Positions 1 to 13,918 of a DNA stretch of 64,000 nt are shown here, one piece after another. Both the position numbers and the translations under genes were made by a program. The stretch comes from Rhodococcus qingshengii JCM 15477 (GTDB taxonomy: Bacteria > Actinomycetota > Actinomycetes > Mycobacteriales > Mycobacteriaceae). Each line of letters begins with the position of its first letter. Positions within the stretch are counted from its first letter, which is position 1. The notes beneath the pieces were generated by a model, which was not told the origin of the DNA, did not search any database, and saw nothing but the letters and a program-made list of their open reading frames with translations. Where the stretch lies: contig NZ_CP096563.1 of assembly GCF_023221595.1 (NCBI RefSeq), positions 4,335,001 to 4,399,000 of the forward strand, read 5' to 3'.

Positions 1-175
1 ATCAACACAACACCAAATCGCCAGGTCAGAGCACTGGCGCCGGTTAACAGGCGATACTTTTCTCGAATTTTTGCTTCTCGCGATGACTTTCTGCGCCCAC
101 TGCGGTCTGTATGAGCAGGAACCAACAGGAACCGAAGCGTTCAGTAATCAGTCAACCGAGTTCAAGGAGCACCCA

Positions 176-586
176 ATGTCTCGTCTTCTCTTCGTCAACA
201 TGCCGGTCAAGGACGTCGTCGCTACCCGTGCATTCTTCAGTGGCCTCGGCTTCGAGTTCAACGACATGTTCAGTGACGAGAACACTGTCTCGATGATCGT
301 CAGCGATTCCGCCACCGTCATGTTCCTGAACGAACCGCGTTTCGGGGACTTCATCGCCGACGACATCTGCGACACGTCGAAAGCTCGTGAAGCACTGATG
401 TGTGTGTCGGCCGACAGCAGGGAGGAAGTCGACACCTTCGTCGACGCGGCGATTGCTGCCGGCGGCAGCAAGTGGATGGAGCCCCAGGATCACGGCTTCA
501 TGTACGGACGCGCATTCCGCGACCTCGACAATCACGTCTGGGAGGTCATGTGGATGGACCCGGCTGCGACTGTTCCCCAGCAGTAA
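176..586 (+). CDS. VOC superfamily (glyoxalase/bleomycin-resistance fold) protein
   Basis: A 136-residue protein with the two beta-alpha-beta-beta-beta modules of the VOC fold. The first module opens SRLLFVNMPVKDV and continues FFSGLGFEFN; the second ends with RDLDNHVWEV near the C-terminus. Such proteins act on small electrophiles, thiol conjugates or drugs, usually with a bound metal; the substrate here cannot be read from sequence. The start at ATG 176 is chosen because AAGGAG lies at 164-169, six bases upstream. An in-frame ATG at 71 would add 35 residues with no VOC character. The gene converges on a SigG-like sigma factor, whose mycobacterial relative is reported to control glyoxalase-like genes. 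Confidence 0.85.
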   Translation: MSRLLFVNMPVKDVVATRAFFSGLGFEFNDMFSDENTVSMIVSDSATVMFLNEPRFGDFIADDICDTSKAREALMCVSADSREEVDTFVDAAIAAGGSKWMEPQDHGFMYGRAFRDLDNHVWEVMWMDPAATVPQQ

Positions 587-614
587 CGCACAGCAACAGC
601 AGTAACGAGCAGTC

Positions 615-646
615 GCGCGGGTCCCTCCATACCGGAGGGCTCGCGC
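615..646. terminator. Bidirectional terminator hairpin between VOC and sigma genes
   Basis: GCGCG and CCCTCC (623-628) pair with GGAGGG (634-639) and CGCGC (642-646) around a short loop. It lies between two convergent genes, 29 bases after one stop and 32 before the other. There is no long T-run, as is common in high-GC actinobacteria. Confidence 0.6.
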
Positions 647-677
647 AACTCCTTGCCCCTACAACTCGGCAGGGCCC

Positions 678-1652
678 CTACAGCTCGGCAGGCAATCCGA
701 ACCGTGCGAACAGACTCAGATCGAAGAAACACGTCACGTGCGAGATCCCGGACTCGGTGACATCGAGAACGTGCAACTGGAAAGCGCGGTGAACACCATC
801 GGGCTCGCGCATGTAGAGGCCGAACGCCGGCTGACCGTTCGCAGCGGTCGGAAGTAGGCGCATCGCTCCTGGTCCGTCGGCCGGGCATTTGGTTCCGATG
901 AGTTGCCCGATTGCCTCGGGGCCCTGGTACCAACCCTCGAACGGAGGCATCTCCCAGATGGCTTCGCGCGTGAACAGTTCGACGATGGCCTCGACGTCGT
1001 AGCTCTCGAAGCTGTGCACGTAGTCGCGAAGCAACTTCCGGGCAGCCTCGGTAGTCGGTTCCACGAGATCGTCCTCGGTGGGTCCGATGTGATTGATCTG
1101 CGCGCGAGCCCGCTGCAGCAGGCTGTTTACCGCAGTGGTTGTGGTGTCCAGCGCCTCCGCAACTTCCGACGCCTTCCACTGGAGAACGTCACGTAGAACC
1201 AGAACCGCACGTTGGCGCGCGGACAAGTGCTGCAAAGCGGCGACAAGGGCGAGCCTGACCGAATCGCGATTGACGACCATGACGGCCGGATCATTGACGT
1301 CGCCCAACGCAGAATCGGCAATCGGTTCCAACCAGGCAATCTCGTTGCGCTCGATCAAATCGTCGGCCGGGTCCGAACTAGGTGCGCCGAGGCCGGTCGG
1401 GAGGGGACGCCTCGATCTCCCCTCCAGCGCGGTCAGGCAGGTATTCGTCGCGATGCGGTAGAGCCAGGTCCTGAGAGATGACTGGCCCTTGTAACCGTCG
1501 AACCCGCGCCAAGCCCGGATGAACGTCTCCTGGACCTGGTCTTCGGCGTCGTGAATCGACCCCATCATGCGATAGCAGTGCGCCAGCAACTCGCGGCGGT
1601 ACGGATCGGCAAGAGTGAGGAAATCACTGTCCAACGCCTGATCGACTGTCAT
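678..1652 (-). CDS. sigG: ECF sigma factor, SigG-like, with C-terminal SnoaL-like domain
   Basis: A 324-residue sigma-70 family protein. Region 2 (about residues 18-85) contains LLAHCYRMMGS and DQVQETFIRAWR, which bind the -10 element and core polymerase. Region 4 (about 135-190) contains LSARQRAVLVLRDVL and the helix TTTAVNSLLQRAR. Residues 200-324 form a SnoaL-like (NTF2 fold) extension typical of SigG/SigJ-type sigma factors, thought to replace a separate anti-sigma factor. No anti-sigma gene is adjacent. There is no ribosome site; TAGTCT at 1659-1664 lies six bases before the ATG, so the mRNA is probably leaderless. The assignment to the SigG subgroup rests on overall resemblance. Confidence 0.85.
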   Translation of the reverse strand: MTVDQALDSDFLTLADPYRRELLAHCYRMMGSIHDAEDQVQETFIRAWRGFDGYKGQSSLRTWLYRIATNTCLTALEGRSRRPLPTGLGAPSSDPADDLIERNEIAWLEPIADSALGDVNDPAVMVVNRDSVRLALVAALQHLSARQRAVLVLRDVLQWKASEVAEALDTTTTAVNSLLQRARAQINHIGPTEDDLVEPTTEAARKLLRDYVHSFESYDVEAIVELFTREAIWEMPPFEGWYQGPEAIGQLIGTKCPADGPGAMRLLPTAANGQPAFGLYMREPDGVHRAFQLHVLDVTESGISHVTCFFDLSLFARFGLPAEL

Positions 1653-1658
1653 TTGTTC

Positions 1659-1664
1659 AGACTA
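1659..1664 (-). promoter_or_regulatory. -10 element TAGTCT of a leaderless sigma-factor promoter
   Basis: TAGTCT on the minus strand ends six bases before the ATG at 1652, so transcription should start at the A of ATG. It fits the TANNNT consensus and matches the spacing at six other genes in this window. Confidence 0.5.
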
Positions 1665-1705
1665 GTGGCCGAGCGCCCGAAACACAGGCGTCGGCGAGAA
1701 TTCGA

Positions 1706-2437
1706 TCAGGCAGGCGCCTGCACCGCAGTCAACCTGGATCTCTTCCGGAGAACGAACCCCAGCGATTCGTAGAGTCTGATCGCATTCGTATTCGATTGCA
1801 CTGCATGGAGAAATGGCAGCTCGCCGCGCTCGCGAATCCCGGCAGCGACGGCACGGATCAGCGTCGTACCCAGGCCTCGACCCCGAAAGTCGCTGTCAGT
1901 GCACACCGCACTGATTTCCGTCCATCCCGGAGGGTGCAACCGCTCCCCCGCCATGGCAACAAGTCTTCCGTCGACGCGAATGCCGTAGTAACTGCCCATC
2001 TCGACGGTACGAGGAAGAAACGGTCCTGGCTTGGTGCGCTCGATCAATGCCAGAATTTCGGGAACGTCGCCCGTTCCGAGAAGTTCGACCGACGGATCAA
2101 CGGAGACTTCGAGTGCGGATCCGTCCATCTGCACCGAGCCGAACTGATCCACAACGCGCCACCCTTCCGGCGGGCGGTGATCAAATCCTCGCAAACCTAC
2201 TGTGCCGCCAGGACCTACGAGTGTGAGTAGGTTCTCCCAGTCCTCGGCGTCCAACTCGGGCGGATGACCGACAAACGGCGCGACCGTCGGGTCGTATCGC
2301 GCAACTCTCCCTGCCCAGCGAGCGAATTGCGCATGATGTCCGCGAAGTCCTTGTCGCACAGGATCGTCCAGCGGATGGGTGTCGACATCCGTGTCAACTG
2401 TCTCGACAAACGACGCCAGGGTCGCCTCCGTGGTCAT
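1706..2437 (-). CDS. GNAT family N-acetyltransferase
   Basis: A 243-residue acetyltransferase. The C-terminal half has the GNAT acetyl-CoA loop (FRGRGLGTTLI) followed by LHAVQSNTNAIRLYESLGF, the usual motif B and terminal strand. The N-terminal half is divergent, as in FR47-like members. Substrate unknown. The start at 2437 (MTTEATLASF) is chosen because AGGAAGAGG stands directly upstream; the open frame extends 19 codons further without a ribosome site. It is divergent from the HD-domain gene and 53 bp upstream of the sigma-factor start on the same strand, so it could be cotranscribed with something upstream but is not coupled. Confidence 0.85.
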   Translation of the reverse strand: MTTEATLASFVETVDTDVDTHPLDDPVRQGLRGHHAQFARWAGRVARYDPTVAPFVGHPPELDAEDWENLLTLVGPGGTVGLRGFDHRPPEGWRVVDQFGSVQMDGSALEVSVDPSVELLGTGDVPEILALIERTKPGPFLPRTVEMGSYYGIRVDGRLVAMAGERLHPPGWTEISAVCTDSDFRGRGLGTTLIRAVAAGIRERGELPFLHAVQSNTNAIRLYESLGFVLRKRSRLTAVQAPA

Positions 2438-2537
2438 CGAACCTCTTCCTGCCCTATTTGCCTGTGATGGAGGCGAACGAACCTCCCCGCCCACCTCTAT
2501 GACAACGCTAGGAACACTTGCTGTCGTAGTCGCCGGA

Positions 2538-2543
2538 TAGAAT
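2538..2543 (+). promoter_or_regulatory. -10 element TAGAAT upstream of the HD hydrolase gene
   Basis: TAGAAT fits the actinobacterial TANNNT -10. Start of transcription would be near 2550, giving a leader of about 100 nt before the chosen ATG at 2653 and excluding the in-frame ATG at 2548. Confidence 0.4.
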
Positions 2544-2652
2544 CAAGATGATTCTGACCTCGACCTGTATTTCCGGCGTCAATCAGGGCTCGATTGCAGA
2601 TCTGCACCAGGACATTCGTCGCGACGCCTCACCAACCGGAAGGCTATTTGGC

Positions 2653-3426
2653 ATGAGCAACTCCGACCCGATCAGGTCCGCATTCGACCAGTTGCCCCTG
2701 AAGGAGATGGACGCTGCAACGCTGGTCTTCGCCATCGAGAGCGCCGTCGACGAGCTGGCGATCCCGGGTGAAACCCTACGGCTCGCCATGGAGGTCGCTA
2801 CCCTTGCGCACCTCGATCAGTTCAGAAAGAACGGGATCAAGTCCGACGAGGATCCCTACATCGTTCATCCCCTACGAAATGTATTGCGGCTGCTTCGGTA
2901 CGGGTGCTCCGATGTCGAGATCCTGAGCGCAACCGCACTTCACGACACGGTCGAGGACCGACCACACGCCGTCATCGCGCTCCTCGGTGGCCAGACTGCA
3001 GACGACATGTCCGCATCCGAAGCGCAGGAACGTGCGTCAACACTCATCGCCTCGCGCTTCGGCCACAGAATCTCCGAACTTGTTGAGGCAGTGACCAATC
3101 CAATCGACTACCCATGCGACAACACCACCGCCGGATATCAGGATCACGTCATCCGCGCGATAGCGGATCCCGCAGTGTTCCTCGTGAAGTTCAGCGACTT
3201 CGTCGACAACGCGGGAAGCGTGAAGTACCTGAGCGAGACCGACAGGCTGAGACTGGTCACGAAATACGAACCACTCGTGGAGCACTTCAAGCGGACTTCA
3301 CTTGCTCTCGGCAACGGATTGCACCTCCCTCCCTCAGGACTCGACGCGATCGCAAAGCACATCGCAACCATCGAACGCGATTTCTCGAATACGGTCCGAC
3401 CGGACATAAAAAATACTCGCGAGTAG
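2653..3426 (+). CDS. HD-domain hydrolase, MESH1-like small alarmone hydrolase type
   Basis: A 257-residue protein with a stand-alone HD domain related to the ppGpp hydrolase half of RelA/SpoT. It has the first metal-site histidine in VATLAHLDQFRKNG, then YIVHPLRNV, the HD pair in ALHDTVED, and a distal D in LVKFSDFVDNA. These match the HD...ED pattern of (p)ppGpp hydrolases and MESH1. There is no synthetase, TGS or ACT domain, so it could only hydrolyse alarmones or a related nucleotide such as NADPH; that is inference. An insert (GGQTADDMSASEAQ) separates the ED helix from the next, unlike SpoT. Start ATG 2653 is preceded by GGAAGG at 2638-2643. Confidence 0.75.
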   Translation: MSNSDPIRSAFDQLPLKEMDAATLVFAIESAVDELAIPGETLRLAMEVATLAHLDQFRKNGIKSDEDPYIVHPLRNVLRLLRYGCSDVEILSATALHDTVEDRPHAVIALLGGQTADDMSASEAQERASTLIASRFGHRISELVEAVTNPIDYPCDNTTAGYQDHVIRAIADPAVFLVKFSDFVDNAGSVKYLSETDRLRLVTKYEPLVEHFKRTSLALGNGLHLPPSGLDAIAKHIATIERDFSNTVRPDIKNTRE

Positions 3427-3962
3427 TACCGATCAGTAATAATCGAGCAACCCAGAGAATTCTCCGAATATGCGATTTTGTTACCAGTGAGTATTCACTT
3501 TCTTGCCGATCTCATTACCATCGTGATCCGTGTCACAAGTCCGAATTCCATTGCACCGCAATGATTTAACGCCATATGTGTAACCGTGGTTCACGTTGAC
3601 TAATATTCTTCAATTCGCCCAGGTGACATGAGCGTCGACATACTGCATTCTTAGATAAACCAGGGATTCCCTGGAAGCAGACACAATATGTTGCTGATTC
3701 GTGATTGGAGCGGTTCTGAGTCCACGCCTGCAGGGTGGCACACAAGGCACACAGTGTCTCAGCGCACACAGCGCTTCGGTGCACACAGTGCTTCAGCGCA
3801 GGGGACTCGACGAACCGGAAGGGCAATCACTTGCCGACGCGCAACCGGGGGAAACACAGCGCATCGCGGCGTAGTTCACGAACCGGGGAATCCGGGTACG
3901 TGGGACACGGTCGGCTCATATCGCAACGTACGTGACGAAGAATCTCATCAAGGACGGTGGCA
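3427..3962. other. Long intergenic region upstream of the giant carboxylase
   Basis: About 530 bp without a credible gene; open frames here have no homologous look and poor codon use. The left half is AT-rich for this genome. It holds a palindrome TACTCGCGAGTA (3414-3425) across the HD-gene stop, an inverted repeat AGTGA-GTAT-TCACT (3486-3499), and three 17-bp tandem repeats (3747-3797). It is most likely a regulatory region for the carboxylase with a long untranslated leader. No tRNA or known riboswitch was recognised. Confidence 0.6.
3747..3797. repeat. Three tandem 17-bp imperfect repeats
   Basis: Units begin at 3747, 3764 and 3781: GCACACAGTGTCTCAGC, GCACACAGCGCTTCGGT and GCACACAGTGCTTCAGC. 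The exact 17-bp period, close to one and a half turns of DNA, and the position about 170 bp before the carboxylase start suggest a cooperative protein-binding array. A partial copy GCACACAAG lies just before at 3739. Confidence 0.6.
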
Positions 3963-9452
<5,490 letters not shown>

Positions 9453-9465
9453 GTTTCTCCGCACG

Positions 9466-9498
9466 TCGAGCGGTCCCGCGAAATGCGGGGCCGCTCGA
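9466..9498. terminator. Strong terminator after the carboxylase gene
   Basis: TCGAGCGGTCCCGC (9466-9479) pairs with GCGGGGCCGCTCGA (9485-9498) around GAAAT, a 14-bp stem with one G.T pair, followed by TTTGTG. It lies between the carboxylase stop and the convergent small-membrane-protein stop and can serve both strands. Confidence 0.85.
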
Positions 9499-9521
9499 TT
9501 TGTGTCCAGGCAGCGCCTGCG

Positions 9522-9803
9522 TCAGACGCCCTCGAGCGCCTCTCCGATCTCTTCGAGGACGTGATTGTGCTGCTCTGTTGCGAGCAGATGCCCCGCTGCA
9601 ATGGTGACTGCCACGGGCCACTCGATGATCTCGAAGGCGACCATCAGTCCCATCACCGCAAAGTAGGCGATCTGCTCGGGTCTCGGAACAGGGATGGCAC
9701 CGACGATCGGTAGCTCCAACTCGAAGCTCCGTGCCGAACGGACGGATTCCACTACCGCGCGGTGATCGACGGGGTTCGTGTGGTCGACGGTGTTCTGGGA
9801 CAT
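9522..9803 (-). CDS. Small membrane protein, last gene of the P-type ATPase operon
   Basis: A 93-residue protein not assigned to a known family. Residues 1-42 are polar. Residues about 43-72 are hydrophobic and can form one or two membrane segments around the motif FEIIEWPVAVTIAAGHLLATE. A closely similar motif (GLVEWPVLLAVGGTALVLHE) occurs in the 141-residue protein at the other end of the operon, so the two may be related parts of one complex. AGGAA lies six to seven bases before the ATG, and the gene starts 11 bases after the ATPase stop, which supports cotranscription. It may be an accessory or regulatory subunit of the ATPase; this is inference. Confidence 0.75.
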   Translation of the reverse strand: MSQNTVDHTNPVDHRAVVESVRSARSFELELPIVGAIPVPRPEQIAYFAVMGLMVAFEIIEWPVAVTIAAGHLLATEQHNHVLEEIGEALEGV

Positions 9804-9814
9804 GTCACGATTCC

Positions 9815-12800
9815 TCAGGATTCATCTCGGGTCGCCCGGGAGTTCGGCGACGTGTCACTTCCAGCAGCGACGCTCACAAGCGTGTCCGATTCACCGGTTT
9901 CCGCTTCTTTGATTTCCACGTCGCTGATTTCCACGCTGTCGCGGGCGCTGACTCCCCCGGTTCGGGAGGTGTACGCAGTGCTCGTTCGCGTCGGGATCTT
10001 GCGAATCGTCGATTGACCGTTCGCGTTCTCCTCAGTTGCGGCAATCCGCTCCAACACCCGCGGAGCCAGCGCCGCGAGCAGCGTCGCCGCCGACGCGCAG
10101 CCCACCGCTTGGCCCCAGGCGATGGGACCGAGCGGCGTGCAACCGAGAAATTGGCTCACCACGGGTGTGCTGACGAGCGTCGCCAGCGCCGCAGCGGATC
10201 CGGCAACGGTTGCGACCACCAGCGGACTGCGTGATTCGAGCAGCGTCTGCCCCAGTTGGGTGCCCACCAGGGCAACCAACGCCACCGTCGACGCTCGCCG
10301 CCTCCTACCGCTCGCCCGGGCCAGAAGCCACGCTGCCAGCGCACCGATTGCCGTGGCACCGCCGCGGACAGCGATCGTCTGCCACAACGCATGAGCGTCC
10401 ATCTGTTCGGACTTCTCGGATCCGTTCTCGGACGGGGTGCTCACCGCAAGCGCGGCAGCGGGCAAGGCGTCCGTCATCAGATTGACCAGTAGCAACTGCC
10501 TTGCGTTGAGCGGTGATTCGCCGGACAACGCAGAACCGATCAGCGCGAATGCGACTTCACCCGCGTTGCCTCCGAGCAAAACCCCTACCGCTGATCTGAC
10601 CCGCCGCCACAATTGACTGCCCTCGTCCAATGCGTCGGTCAGTCCGCCGACACGGCCGTCGAGGAGCACGATGTCTGCGGCGCCGCGCGCCGGATCACTG
10701 TCGGTCGACGCCACCCCGATTCCCACGCTGGAAACTCGGATCGCCGCAGCATCGTTCGCGCCGTCACCGACCATGGCGCACACCCGCCCGTCGGTCTCCA
10801 ACGCTTGCACGATCTCGACCTTCTGCTCGGGTGTCACGCGCGCAAAGACGCTGCTGCCGCGGACCGCATCCCGTCTTTCGGCGCGAGAGAAGTTCTCCCA
10901 GTCAGGACCGGTGACAACATCCTCGCGTGCGACGTCCAACCCCAGTTCGGTGGCGACCGCGGCCGCTGTTGTCGGATGATCCCCGGTCAGCACGCGCACT
11001 TGCCGTCCGTCGCCTCGAAGTTCTCGAACAAGTTGCGTTGCTTCGGGTCTGAGCGTGTCCGAGAGTCCGAGAAGGCCGACCGCTTCCAACCCCTCGGAGC
11101 AACACTGTTCGAGAAATTGCGAGTCTTCGCCTGCGCGTCGCGCGTCGTGTTCCGACAACTCGCGCTGGGCGACGGCAACCACCCGCAGTCCGCGTCCGGC
11201 CATGCTTTGAACGTGCTTCGCCGACACAGCATTCGGATCTCGTCCTGCTTCGGTCACGAATTCCGGCGAACCTTTGAGTGCGATCCGCCTGCCGAGCAAA
11301 GCTGCCGAGTACGGCCGCCCCGACCTGAACGGAACGAGGTTGTTCGCCTCGACGTCACCGAAAACCGAAGCATCGTCCAGAGCTTGCTGGGCTGCATCGA
11401 CGACGGCGGCATCCGTCGAATGAAACACGCGATCGTCGCGACTTCCCAAGGCACTGCGCGCCGCAACTTCCAGAATCTCGCTTTCGTCCCAGCCGTCGAC
11501 GCGTTCGACCGCGGCCACCCGTAGCTTGTTCTCGCTGAGGGTTCCGGTCTTGTCGAAGCAGACCACGTCGACACGACCGAGCGCTTCTATCGATCGTGGC
11601 GCACGAACCAACACTCCTGCTGCAGTGAGCCTTCGCGCTGCGGCCTGCTGAGCCAGAGTGGCAACCAGAGGCAGCCCCTCCGGCACGGCAGCCACAGCCA
11701 CGGCCACACCTCCGGTGACGGCGCGGCGCAGACCGGTACCACGAAGCAGACCCGCGACTGTCACCAACGCCCCACCGCCGATACTGGCCGGCAGGGTCGC
11801 CCTCGTGAGTTCGCGAAGTCTGTTGGTCAGGCCCACAGCAGGTCCGGATCGGGACACACCGACATCGGCACGCCTGGTCACCGTTCGGGCTCCGATGGCC
11901 GTGACCACGCCACGACCGGATCCGGCAAGCACTGTTGTCCCTGCGTAGGCCATGCACCGTCGCTCGGCCAGTGGCATCCCAGGGGTCGGGTCGGTCTGCT
12001 TGTCGACGGGCAGGGACTCTCCCGTCAACGACGACTCGTCGACTTCCAGTGATTCGACGCTCAACAGGCGACAATCTGCGGGCACGATGTCCCCGGACTC
12101 GATTGCCACGACGTCACCGAGTTCGAGCGCGTCGGCCGCTGTCTCGACCGTGCCGTCGTTGGTTACTCGCCGAGCTACCGGTTCCTGAGTCCGCAAGAGC
12201 CGCTGCACCGCCCGCTCCGAATGAAGCCGTTGAACAGCGGACATCGCGGCATTGCCGACCAAGACCGAGCCGACCAGGACGGCGTCTACCGGTGAACCGA
12301 GGACTGCACTGGCAGCGGAGCCGGTCGCCAACACAGGCGTCAGTGGATCCGCCAATTCTGTTCGCAACGCCGACAATCCGTCACGGATCAACCTGAACCG
12401 TGCGGGCGCTCGCACACGAGCTTCCGCACGGTGCGGTGTATGTCGGATGGATTCGGATAGTTCGCGAACGACAGCATCACCGTCCATCTCATGCCAGGTA
12501 TCGCTCGGAGTACCGACAGGGACGGGCGCTTGAATCACAGATCGGGACAAGGTGTATCCGGTCCACAGTCCCGCGGCCGAACCAGCTGTGATCGGCCCCG
12601 GCCCAGCCCCTCGAACTCCCGGAAGCATGATCAAGGCACCCAATGCCGAAGAGCCTGAGGAGAGTTCGACACCGCGCCTCGTCGCTGTTCGAGCAGCCGG
12701 GAGCGCATGGACAACCCGCCACGCCCCGGCCAAGTCGGTGTGGATGTCGGCACTCACGTGCTCGCCACTCGGTGGTGAAATCCCGATGCGTAGCACTGCC

Positions 12801-13918
12801 TGCCCCGCTATCGCCCTACTCGACACGATCGCAACTGTCCGACCCTCGGCCACCAACGCCGAGAGAGCCTCGCGCAGGCCGGCTTCGGCAGTCGATTGCG
12901 CCGGATAGAGCTCGTCGAATCCACTTCGCAGTGATCCGAGCCCGTCGTCGTCGATCGTGACGGCTGCGACCCCGGCCGCACGTATTTCGCCTATCAGTTT
13001 TTCCGCCAGACCTTTTCGCACGGGTCGCACGACCACTTCGGCGCCGCCGATGCGGTGCCTTCCCACTCCGACAGTTCCGTCGTTCAGAGCTTTCCTGGCT
13101 TGTTCCCACACTGCGACGCGATCCGACTCGGCCACCTCTCGTATGTCGGAAACCCGGAGCGAGTCGTCGAAGAGGACGCTCGGATCGACGAGGACGGTGT
13201 CAATACGATCGAGCATGCGTAGAGCCGCAGAGTCCGAAACGGCGGTGTGGTGCGTCCGACACAGACCGTATGACACACCAGCAGCGAATGATTCGCGCGA
13301 CATCCGAAGCGGCCGCGGCGCCGAAACCTTGATACTCGTCGCGACGGTGTCACCGCCGGCGGACACGGTAGCCAGTGCAGCCCCGGCCGCCAGCTGAACC
13401 CCAGCGATCCTGTCGGCATAACGCTCCCCCGGACCACTCGGGTCAGGCCTCGTGGAAGCACCGCGACCGCCAGGTTCGAATGACCACACCCGCCGAGAGT
13501 TTCGCGCCGCCAGAGTTTCGCGCAGCAGCATCGTCCGCAGCCCGAAATCCACGCCCAATGACGCAGGCGCATAGGTCAGAACATCCGCGAACGACGTCGC
13601 CGACTCCAATGCGAAGTCGGTGAGCGAACGGCCAAGGCGCTGTTCGATTCGCCGACGCACCCGGGGTTGATAATTGATCGCCGACGCGGCCGCCGAGACA
13701 TAGGCGGAACCTGGGATTCGCGGGGCACCGAATATCGATCCCGCTGCTGCAGGAATCATCCCCACACCCGCCAACGCGAGGGTGCCGGTCCGCAACGCCA
13801 CGTCACTGACAGCGGTTCGCGGAATCGTCGAACCGCCCACCAACGCGAGTCCCGACAACGCCAGGCGCGGCGGCAAAGTTGCCACCGACACCGCACGCCG
13901 GGCCATCGCTGAGAACAT
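9815..13918 (-). CDS. CtpI-like cation-transporting P-type ATPase
   Basis: A 1367-residue membrane ATPase. The catalytic half has SLTGESLPVDK (actuator), the PEGLP membrane motif typical of P2-type pumps, D789 in CFDKTGTLSENK (phosphorylated aspartate), TGDHPTTAAAV and MVGDGANDAAA. There is no CPC metal motif. The N-terminal half contains a degenerate copy of the P-domain (LDRIDTVLVDPSVLF, D245) and later HAD segments, and has lost the DKTG lysine and the GDGAND loop. CtpI of mycobacteria is similarly long; its ion is not established. Start 13918 is chosen because the upstream gene's stop and this ATG overlap as TGATG, implying coupled translation. Confidence 0.85.
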   Translation of the reverse strand: MFSAMARRAVSVATLPPRLALSGLALVGGSTIPRTAVSDVALRTGTLALAGVGMIPAAAGSIFGAPRIPGSAYVSAAASAINYQPRVRRRIEQRLGRSLTDFALESATSFADVLTYAPASLGVDFGLRTMLLRETLAARNSRRVWSFEPGGRGASTRPDPSGPGERYADRIAGVQLAAGAALATVSAGGDTVATSIKVSAPRPLRMSRESFAAGVSYGLCRTHHTAVSDSAALRMLDRIDTVLVDPSVLFDDSLRVSDIREVAESDRVAVWEQARKALNDGTVGVGRHRIGGAEVVVRPVRKGLAEKLIGEIRAAGVAAVTIDDDGLGSLRSGFDELYPAQSTAEAGLREALSALVAEGRTVAIVSSRAIAGQAVLRIGISPPSGEHVSADIHTDLAGAWRVVHALPAARTATRRGVELSSGSSALGALIMLPGVRGAGPGPITAGSAAGLWTGYTLSRSVIQAPVPVGTPSDTWHEMDGDAVVRELSESIRHTPHRAEARVRAPARFRLIRDGLSALRTELADPLTPVLATGSAASAVLGSPVDAVLVGSVLVGNAAMSAVQRLHSERAVQRLLRTQEPVARRVTNDGTVETAADALELGDVVAIESGDIVPADCRLLSVESLEVDESSLTGESLPVDKQTDPTPGMPLAERRCMAYAGTTVLAGSGRGVVTAIGARTVTRRADVGVSRSGPAVGLTNRLRELTRATLPASIGGGALVTVAGLLRGTGLRRAVTGGVAVAVAAVPEGLPLVATLAQQAAARRLTAAGVLVRAPRSIEALGRVDVVCFDKTGTLSENKLRVAAVERVDGWDESEILEVAARSALGSRDDRVFHSTDAAVVDAAQQALDDASVFGDVEANNLVPFRSGRPYSAALLGRRIALKGSPEFVTEAGRDPNAVSAKHVQSMAGRGLRVVAVAQRELSEHDARRAGEDSQFLEQCCSEGLEAVGLLGLSDTLRPEATQLVRELRGDGRQVRVLTGDHPTTAAAVATELGLDVAREDVVTGPDWENFSRAERRDAVRGSSVFARVTPEQKVEIVQALETDGRVCAMVGDGANDAAAIRVSSVGIGVASTDSDPARGAADIVLLDGRVGGLTDALDEGSQLWRRVRSAVGVLLGGNAGEVAFALIGSALSGESPLNARQLLLVNLMTDALPAAALAVSTPSENGSEKSEQMDAHALWQTIAVRGGATAIGALAAWLLARASGRRRRASTVALVALVGTQLGQTLLESRSPLVVATVAGSAAALATLVSTPVVSQFLGCTPLGPIAWGQAVGCASAATLLAALAPRVLERIAATEENANGQSTIRKIPTRTSTAYTSRTGGVSARDSVEISDVEIKEAETGESDTLVSVAAGSDTSPNSRATRDES

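Noticed and set aside
3747..3797. Tandem repeats considered as a CRISPR array
   Set aside because: Units are directly adjacent with no spacers, only 17 bp long, and no cas genes are present.
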